Assembly: GCA_035366835.1 (NCBI GenBank) | Contig: DAOSIS010000024.1 | Location: 1-54,757 of the forward strand | Reading direction: 5' to 3' | Length of the DNA: 54,757 nucleotides | Origin: UBA6109 sp035366835 | GTDB lineage: Bacteria > Desulfobacterota > Syntrophia > Syntrophales > UBA6109 | Shown here: positions 15,654-24,520 of the stretch, piece by piece | Layout: each line of letters starts with the position of its first letter | Numbering within the stretch: the stretch's first letter is position 1 | Notes under the pieces: generated by a model | What the model was told of the DNA's origin: nothing | Databases searched by the model: none | Seen by the model: the letters and a program-made list of their open reading frames with translations, nothing else | Made by a program: the position numbers and the translations under genes

Positions 15654-17015
15654 ATGGAACAGGTCAAGGTATTTTTGGACGATCAGGAAATCCCCAGACA
15701 GTGGTACAACGTGCAGGCGGACCTGCCCAGGCCCATGAGCCCGCCGCTACACCCGGGAACGGGCAAGCCCGTCGCGGCGGAGGATCTGGCCCCGGTCTTT
15801 CCCATGAATCTCATCGAGCAGGAAGTCAGCCGGGAGCGGTGGATCGCCATCCCCGAAGAGGTGCTGCAGAAATACCTCCTCTGGCGTCCGTCGCCGCTGT
15901 GCCGCGCGCGGAGCTTCGAGAAGCTCCTCAATGCGCCGGTCCGGATCTATTACAAGAACGAGGGGGTGAGCCCCGCAGGGTCCCACAAGCCCAACACGGC
16001 GATCCCGCAGGCCTATTACAACAAGGTGTTCGGCATCAAGCGGCTGGCCACCGAGACGGGCGCCGGCCAGTGGGGAAGCGCCCTTTCCATGGCCTGCAGG
16101 ATGTTCGGCCTGGAGTGCCGCGTCTTCATGGTCCGCGTCAGCTACGAGCAGAAGCCCTATCGCCGCATGATGATGCGGACCTGGGGCGCCGAATGCATCC
16201 CCAGCCCGAGCACGATCACCGAGGCGGGCCGCCAGGTCCTCGCGGAGCATCCGGATTCGCCCGGCAGTCTCGGAATCGCGATCAGCGAGGCCGTCGAGGA
16301 TGCCGTCACTCATGAAGGGTCCCGGTATTCGCTCGGCAGCGTGCTCAACCACGTCCTGCTGCACCAGACGATCATCGGCCTCGAGGCCCAGAAGCAGATG
16401 GAGAAGATCGGCGAATATCCGGACGTGGTCATCGGCTGCGCCGGCGGCGGCAGCAACTTCGCCGGGATCGCGCTGCCCTTCGTGCGGGACAAGATCCACG
16501 GGAAAAAGGTCTCCATCGTCGGCGCGGAACCGACCTCATGTCCGACGATGACCAAGGGACCCTTTGCCTACGATTTCGGCGACCTCGCCAAGAAGACGCC
16601 CCTCCTGCCCATGTACACGCTCGGCCACGACTTCGTGCCGGCGCCGATCCATGCGGGCGGCCTGCGCTACCACGGGATGGCGCCGATCGTCAGCCACCTC
16701 GTCCGCGAAGGGATCGTCGAGGCGCGCGCCTACCACCAGCTCCAGACCTTCGAGGCGGGCGTGAACTGGGCCCGCACCGAGGGCTTCATCCCCGCTCCCG
16801 AGACCGACCACGCCATCGCCGCCGTTGTCGATGAGGCGATGCGCGCCAAGGAGGAGGGGAAGGAAAAGGTCATCCTCTTCAACTGGAGCGGCCACGGCCT
16901 GGTGGATCTGGCCTCCTACGAGGCCTACTTCGACGGGAAGCTCCAGCCCTACGAGCTCCCCAACGGAGAGATCCAGCGGGCGCTGAAGGCCATCGAGGGA
17001 TTCCCGAAGCCGTAG
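15654..17015 (+). CDS. trpB2: Tryptophan synthase beta chain, TrpB2 type
   Basis: A 453-residue PLP enzyme that joins indole and serine to make tryptophan. The long TrpB2 form is recognised by the N-terminal extension, WRPSPLCRARSFEK and YKNEGVSPAGSHKPNTA, where the lysine binds PLP. ETGAGQWGSALS, the phosphate-binding GCAGGGSNFAGIA and EGFIPAPETDHAI follow. No trpA lies nearby. GGAG sits 7-10 bases before the ATG. The upstream leader with three Trp codons strongly supports a true role in tryptophan supply, since TrpB2 proteins are sometimes thought to have other roles. It is a single-gene unit. Confidence 0.92.
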   Translation: MEQVKVFLDDQEIPRQWYNVQADLPRPMSPPLHPGTGKPVAAEDLAPVFPMNLIEQEVSRERWIAIPEEVLQKYLLWRPSPLCRARSFEKLLNAPVRIYYKNEGVSPAGSHKPNTAIPQAYYNKVFGIKRLATETGAGQWGSALSMACRMFGLECRVFMVRVSYEQKPYRRMMMRTWGAECIPSPSTITEAGRQVLAEHPDSPGSLGIAISEAVEDAVTHEGSRYSLGSVLNHVLLHQTIIGLEAQKQMEKIGEYPDVVIGCAGGGSNFAGIALPFVRDKIHGKKVSIVGAEPTSCPTMTKGPFAYDFGDLAKKTPLLPMYTLGHDFVPAPIHAGGLRYHGMAPIVSHLVREGIVEARAYHQLQTFEAGVNWARTEGFIPAPETDHAIAAVVDEAMRAKEEGKEKVILFNWSGHGLVDLASYEAYFDGKLQPYELPNGEIQRALKAIEGFPKP

Positions 17016-17040
17016 ACTCTCAGCAGGATCGATAAGCAAA

Positions 17041-17076
17041 ACGGGGCTGCCGGCGAACCTACTCCGGCGGCCCCGT
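17041..17076 (+). terminator. Intrinsic terminator of trpB2
   Basis: ACGGGGCTGCCGG pairs with CCGGCGGCCCCGT (13 bp with one wobble) around a 10-base loop, followed by TCGTTTATG. It ends the trpB2 unit. Confidence 0.8.
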
Positions 17077-17443
17077 TCGTTTATGTGCCATCGGTCTACT
17101 CCCGGCAACATTTATATTGTGAGGCAGTTCGATCCTGCGACGAACTTCAGCACCAAGCCGCGCCTGACACTGGTAATACATTGAGTAAAATCACTCAGCG
17201 TATTGAGTAAATTGTAAATCGCCGGTTGATCGCACCGACTCCTGAGGAGGATCGCAGGGGTGTCGTGTCGAGCCGGGAGTCATTCCAAGCTTCTCCTTTT
17301 CTTTCCGGATCACTGAAGACATTGCCTCGCAGGTGCAGGCGGGAGTCCGTCTTCTCCATCCTGTAACCTTTCCCATCCTCTCTTGAACTGTGACTTTCGC
17401 AACGGGCTGTGGTATCGTCAGCCGGTCCGGAAGGAGACCGGCG
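17077..17443. other. Intergenic region
   Basis: About 370 bases without a convincing gene. A short AT-rich stretch (17175-17215) holds three near-repeats of ATTGAGTAAA / CACTCAGC. Open frames on either strand here lack family resemblance and ribosome sites. I see nothing further that I can name. Confidence 0.4.
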
Positions 17444-17719
17444 ATGCCGTACGACGAGCTTTTGATCCGCTGCCCGCGCCTGGGGCACGAGTTGACCTTC
17501 GCCTACTGCCGGAGGGAGGCGGGAAGGCTTCCCTGCGCGCGGATTCTGACCTGCTGGAACAGCCGCTTCCCCGTCGGGGAGCACCTCCGGGCCGGGATGC
17601 GGAAGGAGGATTGGGAACGCTTCTTGCTGCAGAAACCCGGGGACAAGGTTGCGAGCCTCCTGGAAATCGTGGAGCGGGCGAAAAAGAGAAGAGAGGAGGG
17701 GCCCGCCGGAGAAGGATAG
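17444..17719 (+). CDS. Small conserved-looking protein with four cysteines
   Basis: A 91-residue protein starting MPYDELLIRCPRLGHELTF, with AAGGAG seven bases before the ATG. Cysteines at 10, 22, 31 and 37 and His15 could bind a metal; the C-terminal half is a charged helix (LLEIVERAKKRREE). I do not recognise a named family. It lies about 60 bp ahead of rarA and may be co-transcribed. Confidence 0.6.
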   Translation: MPYDELLIRCPRLGHELTFAYCRREAGRLPCARILTCWNSRFPVGEHLRAGMRKEDWERFLLQKPGDKVASLLEIVERAKKRREEGPAGEG

Positions 17720-17781
17720 CCGGAGAGGCAGGCGTCCCGGCGGTTTCCCGCGGCAACGGCTGTTCCCGAAGGGCACGGAGC

Positions 17782-19140
17782 ATGGAGCTTTTCGAGCAGG
17801 AAGACAGGACGAACGTTCCCCTTGCGGACCGGATGAGGCCGCGGTCCCTGGACGAGTACGTGGGCCAGACGCATCTGGTGGGTCCGGGCAGTCTGCTGCG
17901 TGCCGCACTGGCCGAGGGCCGCCTCTTCTCGATGATCTTCTGGGGGCCTCCCGGCTCCGGGAAGACGACCCTGGCGAGGCTCGTGGCGGCGGAGATCAAA
18001 GCGCCGGTTCACTACACGAGCTTTTCGGCCGTGCTCTCGGGCGTGAAGGAGATCCGCACCGTCATCGACGAAGCCCGCGAGCAGCTGCGGTACCGCCAGC
18101 GAAGGACCATCCTCTTCGTCGACGAGATCCATCGCTTCAACAAGTCCCAGCAGGACGCCTTTCTCCCCCACGTGGAAAGCGGCCTCATCACCCTGATCGG
18201 CGCGACGACCGAGAATCCATCCTTCGAGGTCATTTCGCCGCTGCTCTCCCGGACCCGCGTCCTGATCCTGAAGCCCTTCACCGAAGGAGAACTCCGCACG
18301 ATCGTCGAACGCGCGATCGCCGACCGGGAAAGGGGACTGGGCCCGCTGGGGCTCGTCTTCGAGCCCGAGGCCGTCACCCATATCGTCTGGTCGGCGGACG
18401 GGGACGCTCGCATGGCCCTCAACAGCCTCGACGCCGCGGCGTCCCTCGCCGCAGGGCGGGAGGAGCAGGGCAGGGCCGTCACGAAGGCCCTGGTCGAGGA
18501 GGCGCTGCAGCGGAAGCTCCTGCAGTACGACAAGACCGGGGAAGAGCACTACAACCTGATTTCGGCCCTCCACAAGAGCCTCCGGGGCAGCGATCCCGAC
18601 GGTTCCCTCTACTGGCTGGCGAGGATGCTGGAGGCTGGCGAGGACCCGCTGTACATTGCGCGGCGCATGGTGCGCTTCGCCTCCGAAGACGTGGGCAACG
18701 CCGATCCTCAGGCCCTGACCGTCGCCGTGGCGGCCATGCAGGCCTTCTCCTTCATCGGACTGCCCGAAGGGGAACTTGCGCTTGCGCAGGCGGCCGTGTA
18801 CCTCGCGACGGCCCCCAAGAGCAACGCCCTGTACGCCGGCTATGGACGGGTGAAGGAAACGATCCGGCGGACGGGGACGCTTCCGGTCCCGCTGCACATC
18901 CGCAACGCGCCGACAAAGCTCATGAAGGAGCTCGGCTACAGCAAAGGGTATCGCTATGCCCACGACTACGACGAGGCCTACACGCCCCAGGAGTACCTGC
19001 CCGAAAAGCTCCGGGGCGAGACCTTCTACCACCCCACCGGCCGGGGCTACGAGAAACTGATCGGGGAGCGCATGGAGTACTGGCGGAAGCTGCGCGGGGC
19101 GGGGAGACCGGAAGACAAAAAGAAGGGGGGAGGTTCATGA
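17782..19140 (+). CDS. rarA: Replication-associated recombination protein RarA (MgsA family AAA+ ATPase)
   Basis: A 452-residue AAA+ ATPase related to clamp-loader subunits and eukaryotic WRNIP1. It begins with PLADRMRPRSLDEYVGQTHL, has Walker A GPPGSGKTT, Walker B ILFVDEIHRFNKSQQDA, sensor 1 IGATTENPSFEV and the RarA C-terminal segments SLRGSDPDGSLYWLARML and SEDVGNADPQAL. It acts at stalled replication forks. The start at 17782 is set by the first conserved residues; the ribosome site is weak. A long inverted repeat covers its stop codon. Confidence 0.93.
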   Translation: MELFEQEDRTNVPLADRMRPRSLDEYVGQTHLVGPGSLLRAALAEGRLFSMIFWGPPGSGKTTLARLVAAEIKAPVHYTSFSAVLSGVKEIRTVIDEAREQLRYRQRRTILFVDEIHRFNKSQQDAFLPHVESGLITLIGATTENPSFEVISPLLSRTRVLILKPFTEGELRTIVERAIADRERGLGPLGLVFEPEAVTHIVWSADGDARMALNSLDAAASLAAGREEQGRAVTKALVEEALQRKLLQYDKTGEEHYNLISALHKSLRGSDPDGSLYWLARMLEAGEDPLYIARRMVRFASEDVGNADPQALTVAVAAMQAFSFIGLPEGELALAQAAVYLATAPKSNALYAGYGRVKETIRRTGTLPVPLHIRNAPTKLMKELGYSKGYRYAHDYDEAYTPQEYLPEKLRGETFYHPTGRGYEKLIGERMEYWRKLRGAGRPEDKKKGGGS

Positions 19141-19150
19141 CCTCCCCCCT
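19124..19150 (+). terminator. Perfect inverted repeat spanning the rarA stop codon
   Basis: AGGGGGGAGGT and ACCTCCCCCCT form an 11-bp perfect stem with loop TCATG; the TGA stop lies within it. The T-tail is weak (GTATTC), so it may act as a terminator or mRNA 3' end stabiliser. Confidence 0.6.
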
Positions 19151-19465
19151 GTATTCAAGAGGATTCTGGATTTTCCTGTCGGCGAAGCATGCCCGTTTGA
19201 TTCACCGATTTTCTCTTGCTGAGCATATGGAATGCAGATAGCGTGCCAAAACCGGCATGGAAAGCATTAACTGCGCGGGAAGACGGGCATATTGGAGTTT
19301 TTCAGCGGCGGAAAAGCGCCTCGCGATGACGGAGCCCGGGAGGCAACATTTGTCGAATACCCGGAGCATATCTTGAGGAATTCATTTCAATACAACCACT
19401 TACGCATCGTGTCGTCCTTGGGGGCGCTTTCGACAAAAATGTCGATGCCCTTTCCCAATCATTCG
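19151..19465. other. Intergenic region upstream of the histidine kinase
   Basis: About 315 bases of lower GC than the flanking genes and no supported gene. It ends at a sigma-70-type promoter (19466-19493). I see no strong structured element here. Confidence 0.4.
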
Positions 19466-19493
19466 TTGACTTTTCACGGGTTTTCCATAAGAT
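19466..19493 (+). promoter_or_regulatory. Sigma-70-type promoter of the two-component operon
   Basis: TTGACT, a 16-bp spacer and TAAGAT, 31 bp before the histidine kinase start. Confidence 0.6.
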
Positions 19494-19524
19494 AACCGCC
19501 GGGATCGGCGGAGGTTTGGCAAGC

Positions 19525-21342
19525 ATGCAATCCGACAAGAAAATCGTCTGGGAACAGCGGCACCTGCAGCGCAACCGTCCGTTCCTCCAGCCTCTTGCCG
19601 TCGGCGCCGTCTGCGCCGTCTTCATCGGCATCATCCTCACCATGGGCATCCAGGACCTGAACCGCATCGACCGGACGCTCGTCAGCTTCATGGAGAACCG
19701 CGGGCTGGAGATCATCGAGGTCATCCAGAAACTGGTGCAGGAAAATCTCAACTACCTGGCCCAGGCGCGCCAGGCCAGCGGAAGCGAGTCCTTCGTGCCG
19801 CTCAAGGAGGAGGTCTCGGCCGCCCAGAAGTCGCTCACCAAGGCGATGGTCGATCTGGCCCAGGAAATCGACACGCGATGGAAGGCCAGGGGACTGAACA
19901 GCGCCTACCTGAAGACCTACGCCGCGGAAAAGGGGCTGTGGCTCGTGGCGGTTCTCAACGATAAAGGAAAGGCCGTCTATTACAGCCGGAGGCTGCCGCC
20001 CGATCTGTTCCTCGGGACGGATTTCACACCGCCCCGCGGCGGGGAAATCACCCTCGATGCGGTCGCCCATCTCGGCCGGATGAAGAAGATCGGCTTCATC
20101 GCCCTCCGGCGCACCGACGGGAGCGGGACCGTCATCATCGCCATGGATCGCGACGGGCTGCGTTATTGGGGAACCAAGGTCTCCGTCGAGAAGGTCATCG
20201 CGGACCTGGGGGGCGGACAGGGGCTGCAGTATGTCACGATCACGGACCGCATGGAGAAGGTCCTGGGCAGCGCCGGCAAGGTCCCGGCTCAGGTACAAAC
20301 CGGAAACCTGCATGCCCGCGAGATCCTGGCGGGCGTCCGGAAGGTGGAGAGCCGCAAACTCGCCGAAGGAGGCAATCGAATCCTCGAGATCGCGGCCCCC
20401 TTCTTCCTGAACGAGCAGATCTACGGGATCGCGCGGGTGGGCCTCGAACTGAACAGCACGGAAGCGATCCTTGAAGAAAACCGCCGCAATACCTACCTTT
20501 TCATGGGGATCGTCGTCCTGATTACGCTCCTATCCATGATGCTCCTGTACTACGACCAGAACCGGCACCTGGCCGGCATCGTGCGGATGGAGCGGCAGCT
20601 CGAAAAGGCCGAGCGCCTGTCGGCCCTGGGCCAGCTCGCCGCCGGTGTCGCCCATGAGATCCGCAACCCCCTCAACGCCATCAGCATGGCAAGCCAGCGC
20701 CTCAAGAGGGAATTCTCGCCGACCGAGCAGGACAAGGTTGCGGACTTTCAGAGGCTGACCGGGGTCATCCGTGACGAGATCCGGCGTTTGAACGGGATCA
20801 TCGAAGAGTTTCTCACCTTTTCGAAGAGCCGCCGCCTGGAATTCCGTGACTACCCGGTTACGGAGGTGCTCCAGAAGATCGTGAACCTCCTGCAGGAGGA
20901 GGCGACCGTCAAGGGGATCGTCTTCCGGACCTCCTGGAAGGAAGCGCACGTCATACCCATGGACGCGGACAAGCTTCAGCAGGCCCTCCTGAACATCGTG
21001 AAAAACGCCATGGAGTCCATCACCGGAAAAGGAACGATCGACATCGCCGTCGAGGCGAAACGCGCCAAGACCGTGCGCATCGCCGTATCCGATACGGGCT
21101 GCGGCATGACGGCGGAGGAATTGGACCGCATCTTCAGCCCCGAATATACGACCAAGGAAAAGGGGCTCGGCCTGGGGCTCTCCCTGGCGCACGAGATCGT
21201 CCGCGGCCACGGCGGCGAGATCCGGGTCATCAGCAAGGCCGGGGAAGGGACCACTTTCGAGATCTTCCTGCCCGCCGAGCGGGGGGCGGAGAAGGCGGCG
21301 GGGGCGGGACCGGACAGACGTCCGACAGGAAACGGCGCATGA
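19525..21342 (+). CDS. Membrane sensor histidine kinase (ZraS/NtrB-like)
   Basis: A 605-residue kinase. Transmembrane helices at about 20-41 and 323-343 flank a roughly 280-residue extracytoplasmic sensor domain with no family I can name. The dimerisation box is LAAGVAHEIRNPLNAIS with phospho-acceptor His377. ATP-binding boxes are LLNIVKNAMESI, DTGCGM and GLGLGLSLAHEIV. ATG 19525 follows GGAGG (19510-19514); a TTG at 19516 is too close to it. The stop overlaps the next gene by 4 bp (ATGA), so the two form a cognate pair. The signal is unknown. Confidence 0.9.
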   Translation: MQSDKKIVWEQRHLQRNRPFLQPLAVGAVCAVFIGIILTMGIQDLNRIDRTLVSFMENRGLEIIEVIQKLVQENLNYLAQARQASGSESFVPLKEEVSAAQKSLTKAMVDLAQEIDTRWKARGLNSAYLKTYAAEKGLWLVAVLNDKGKAVYYSRRLPPDLFLGTDFTPPRGGEITLDAVAHLGRMKKIGFIALRRTDGSGTVIIAMDRDGLRYWGTKVSVEKVIADLGGGQGLQYVTITDRMEKVLGSAGKVPAQVQTGNLHAREILAGVRKVESRKLAEGGNRILEIAAPFFLNEQIYGIARVGLELNSTEAILEENRRNTYLFMGIVVLITLLSMMLLYYDQNRHLAGIVRMERQLEKAERLSALGQLAAGVAHEIRNPLNAISMASQRLKREFSPTEQDKVADFQRLTGVIRDEIRRLNGIIEEFLTFSKSRRLEFRDYPVTEVLQKIVNLLQEEATVKGIVFRTSWKEAHVIPMDADKLQQALLNIVKNAMESITGKGTIDIAVEAKRAKTVRIAVSDTGCGMTAEELDRIFSPEYTTKEKGLGLGLSLAHEIVRGHGGEIRVISKAGEGTTFEIFLPAERGAEKAAGAGPDRRPTGNGA

Positions 21343-22703
21343 AAGAACTGCAGATTCTGGTCGTCGAAGACGGAAAATCCCAGCGGGAGATGCTGCGTGA
21401 CTTCCTGATCAGGGAAGGCCATGCCGTGACGGAGGCGGAAAACGGGGAGCGGGCCCTGGAGAAGGTGAAGGCCGGTCACTTCGACCTGCTGCTGCTGGAC
21501 TACAAGATGCCCGGCATGGACGGCATGGCGGTCCTGCGCGAAGTGAAGCGCATCAACCCCGAGATCGATGTCGTCATCATTACGGCGTACGGAACCATCG
21601 AAACGGCCGTGGATGCGATGAAGGCGGGCGCCCTCGACTATATCACCAAGCCCATCGAGTTCGAGGAACTGCTGCTGCTCGTCGACCGGGTGGCCGAGCG
21701 GAGGATCCTCCTCCGGGAAAACGAACTGCTCCGCGAACAGCTCGGCGAAAAGGGGATCACGACGGACCGCATCGTCTACCGCAGCCCGAAAATGGAAGCG
21801 ATCCTCAATATGGCGGGCCGCATCGCGGCCAGCCGGACGACGGTCCTGCTGCAGGGGGAGAGCGGAACCGGCAAGGAACTGGTCGCCCGCCTGATCCATC
21901 ACCTCAGTCCCCGCTCCGCCAGGCCCATCATCGCCGTGAACTGCGGCGCCGTTCCGGAAGGGCTTCTGGAAAGCGAACTCTTCGGGCACGAGAAGGGGGC
22001 CTTCACCGGCGCCGTGGCACGCCGGATCGGCCGCTTCGAGGAGGCGGACGGAGGGACGCTGTTCCTCGACGAGGTGGGGGAAATCGCGCCGGCCGTGCAG
22101 GTGAAACTGCTTCGCTTCCTTCAGGAACGGGAGTTCCAGCGACTCGGAGGGAATGCGACGATCCGCACCGACGTCCGGATCATCAGCGCCACCAATCGCG
22201 ACCTGGAGGCGAGGGTGCGCGAAGGACACTTCCGGGAAGATCTTTTTTACCGTCTGAACGTCGTCCGCCTGGACATTCCTCCCCTTCGGGAGCGCAAGGA
22301 GGACATCCCTCCGCTGGTCGAGCACTTCCTGGCGCGGTTCGCCGCCGACAACGGCAAGGACCTCAAGGGGGTCAGCAGCGAGGCCAGGGACCTGCTCATG
22401 AAGTACGACTACCCGGGAAACGTCCGGGAACTGGAGAACATCATCGAGCGCGCCGTCGTGATCTGCCGCGGGACCGTGATCGGCGTCGAGGACCTGCCCT
22501 TCGGGGCGGGCGAGACCCCCTCGGCCGAGGAACGGGACAGGGGGGACGGGCTGCTGCGGGGTTCCGTCGAGGATCTGGAGCGGAAACTCATCGCCGATGC
22601 CATGGCCAGATCGGGGGACCACCAGACGCGCGCCGCCGAGATCCTCGGCATCTCGGAGAGGATGCTGCGGTACAAGCTGAAGAAGTACAACCTGAAATTC
22701 TGA
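21339..22703 (+). CDS. Sigma-54-dependent NtrC-family response regulator
   Basis: A 454-residue regulator. The receiver domain (about 1-120) has acidic VEDGKS, phospho-acceptor Asp in LLLLDYKMPG, T in ITAYG and K in TKPIEF. The AAA+ domain has Walker A GESGTGKE, the sigma-54 loop GAFTGA and SATNRDL. The C-terminus is a Fis-type helix-turn-helix (TRAAEILGISERMLRYKLKK). It is the partner of the kinase just upstream. Confidence 0.93.
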   Translation: MKELQILVVEDGKSQREMLRDFLIREGHAVTEAENGERALEKVKAGHFDLLLLDYKMPGMDGMAVLREVKRINPEIDVVIITAYGTIETAVDAMKAGALDYITKPIEFEELLLLVDRVAERRILLRENELLREQLGEKGITTDRIVYRSPKMEAILNMAGRIAASRTTVLLQGESGTGKELVARLIHHLSPRSARPIIAVNCGAVPEGLLESELFGHEKGAFTGAVARRIGRFEEADGGTLFLDEVGEIAPAVQVKLLRFLQEREFQRLGGNATIRTDVRIISATNRDLEARVREGHFREDLFYRLNVVRLDIPPLRERKEDIPPLVEHFLARFAADNGKDLKGVSSEARDLLMKYDYPGNVRELENIIERAVVICRGTVIGVEDLPFGAGETPSAEERDRGDGLLRGSVEDLERKLIADAMARSGDHQTRAAEILGISERMLRYKLKKYNLKF

Positions 22704-23050
22704 CGGCATATGATGCCCGGAGGCATGTCCGGAAACGTCATTCCCGCGCAGGAGGGAATCAGAGCGTCCATGTCATTCCCTCGCGGAAGCGGGAATTCAG
22801 GGTCTTTGGATTTTCTTCCGTGCAAAGTGCTGGACCACCGCTGCAGCCTGCCCGCGCGAAGGCGGGGGCGGAGGTGACAGAGTAAAACGCGTGGGTGACA
22901 GCGGTGAATATTGAGTCATTCTCGCGGAAGCGGGAACCCAGGAAGCGGACCAACCGGACTCCCGTTTGCGCCGGGGGGACGATCTGGAGCCGCTGCGATT
23001 TCGCGGATCATGGAGAGATCGAGATTTTTTGACGGACTGACAGCGCGGCC
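22704..23050. repeat. Intergenic region with several REP-like hairpin repeats
   Basis: No gene is supported in these 347 bases. Repeated units of the form GTCATTCCC-(g)CG-(gaa)GCGGGAATtCAGG occur near 22737-22765, 22768-22803 and 22912-22943, with a related CCCGCGCGAAGGCGGGGG near 22852-22870. Such units are a well-known class of extragenic palindromes in proteobacteria. Their orientation is the same in the clear copies. Confidence 0.7.
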
Positions 23051-24514
23051 ATGAAGCACATCCTCGTCGTCACCGACGATCCCAAGACATGCGAGACGAT
23101 CCGCACGTCGTTCCGCGGAGAAGGGAAAGTCCGTTCCGCACCGAACGCGGAAGCCTGCGTCGATGCCTGCCGGAAGGACCGCTTCGACTATCTCTTCGTG
23201 GACCTGGATCAGCTCCCCGATCTCGCGCAAGCCGGTGCCGCGGAAGAGACCGGTCCGGACGGCGGGGCCGCACCGGAAGCGGGGCCGGAGTCCCTTTTCA
23301 ACGGAGCCCTGCAACGGATCTGGCAACTGCAGCCGTCGGCGGAGGTCGTTGTCATGGCCCCGACGGACAGGATCCGCCAGGCGGTGTCGGCCGTCAAAGC
23401 GGGGGCGGCCAACTACCTCACCTATCCCTTGAACCGCGACGAGGTGAAATACGTAACGGACAGCATCCGTGAGTCACTCCTGGCCCAGGAGGAACTGGAT
23501 TATCTGCGCGGGCGTTTCTGGCGGTCCGACATCCTGCAGATGATCCAGACGGCCAATCCGCTCATGCGCCATGTCTACAGCCAGGTCCGCACGGTCGCGC
23601 CCACCCGCAGCACGGTCCTGCTCGTCGGTGAAACGGGAACGGGAAAGAGCATGCTGGCGCGTCTCGTCCACCGCCACAGCAACCGCGCCGAACTTCCGTT
23701 CATCAGCGTACACTGCGGCGCCGTACCGGAGACGCTGCTGGAAAGCGAGCTGTTCGGGCATGAGCGGGGGGCCTTCACGGGGGCGGTGACGCGCAAGCTG
23801 GGCAAGTTCGAGCTGGCCCGCGGCGGGACGATCTTCCTCGACGAAGTCGGGACCATGGCGCCGGCATCCCAGATCAAGCTGCTGCAGGTTCTTCAGGAGA
23901 AGACCTTTCAGCGCGTCGGAGGGCAGGAGGAGATCGAATCGGATGTGCGGATCCTCGCCGCCTCCAACATGAACCTGAAGACGATGGTCGAAACGGGGCT
24001 CTTCCGAAGCGACCTGTATTTCCGCCTCAACGTGTTCCCCATCGAACTCCCCCCGCTGCGGGAGCGCAGGGAAGACATCCCGCTGCTCGTGGATGTCTTT
24101 CTCAAGGACGTCAACCGCTTCGGCCGGAAGGGGATCCACTACGTCCATCCGCAGGTGATGGAGGCGTTTCGGCGCTATGCCTGGCCGGGGAATATCCGTG
24201 AACTGCAGAACCTGATCGAACGGGCGTACATCCTCGAGAAGACGTCCGTGCTCACCCCCGGAAGCTTCCCCGCCGAATTGATCGGCGCTCCCGCGGCGCC
24301 GGCAGCTGCGGCGGCACGGAACGGCGCCGGCATGCCGACGCTGGCCGAAGTACGGAACCGCGCGGCCCGCGAGGCGGAGGCGCTTCATCTGAAGGAACTG
24401 CTTTCGCAGCACCGCGGGCGCATCAACGCCACGGCCAGGGCTGCGGGAGTCACGCCGCGCCAGATCCACAAACTCCTGACCCGGCACGGCATCCGCAAGG
24501 AGGATTACCGCTGA
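23051..24514 (+). CDS. Sigma-54-dependent regulator with an atypical receiver domain
   Basis: A 487-residue NtrC-family protein. The AAA+ domain is complete (GETGTGKSM, GAFTGA, PGNIRELQN) and a Fis-type HTH ends it (RINATARAAGVTPRQIHKLL). The N-terminal receiver keeps the acidic pair (TDDPK) and a likely phospho-acceptor Asp (YLFVD), but a roughly 25-residue Ala/Gly/Glu-rich insertion follows it, and the conserved Lys near the C-terminal end is Tyr (TYPLN versus TKPIE in the upstream paralogue). Phosphorylation may be altered or absent. It has no adjacent kinase of its own; the upstream pair is 347 bp away. Confidence 0.88.
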   Translation: MKHILVVTDDPKTCETIRTSFRGEGKVRSAPNAEACVDACRKDRFDYLFVDLDQLPDLAQAGAAEETGPDGGAAPEAGPESLFNGALQRIWQLQPSAEVVVMAPTDRIRQAVSAVKAGAANYLTYPLNRDEVKYVTDSIRESLLAQEELDYLRGRFWRSDILQMIQTANPLMRHVYSQVRTVAPTRSTVLLVGETGTGKSMLARLVHRHSNRAELPFISVHCGAVPETLLESELFGHERGAFTGAVTRKLGKFELARGGTIFLDEVGTMAPASQIKLLQVLQEKTFQRVGGQEEIESDVRILAASNMNLKTMVETGLFRSDLYFRLNVFPIELPPLRERREDIPLLVDVFLKDVNRFGRKGIHYVHPQVMEAFRRYAWPGNIRELQNLIERAYILEKTSVLTPGSFPAELIGAPAAPAAAAARNGAGMPTLAEVRNRAAREAEALHLKELLSQHRGRINATARAAGVTPRQIHKLLTRHGIRKEDYR

Positions 24515-24520
24515 CGGCGG

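Noticed and set aside
17191..17376. Minus-strand 61-codon frame
   Set aside because: No ribosome site, no family resemblance and atypical composition.
22704..23050. CRISPR-like repeats
   Set aside because: The repeats are imperfect palindromes of unequal spacing without uniform spacers or cas genes.
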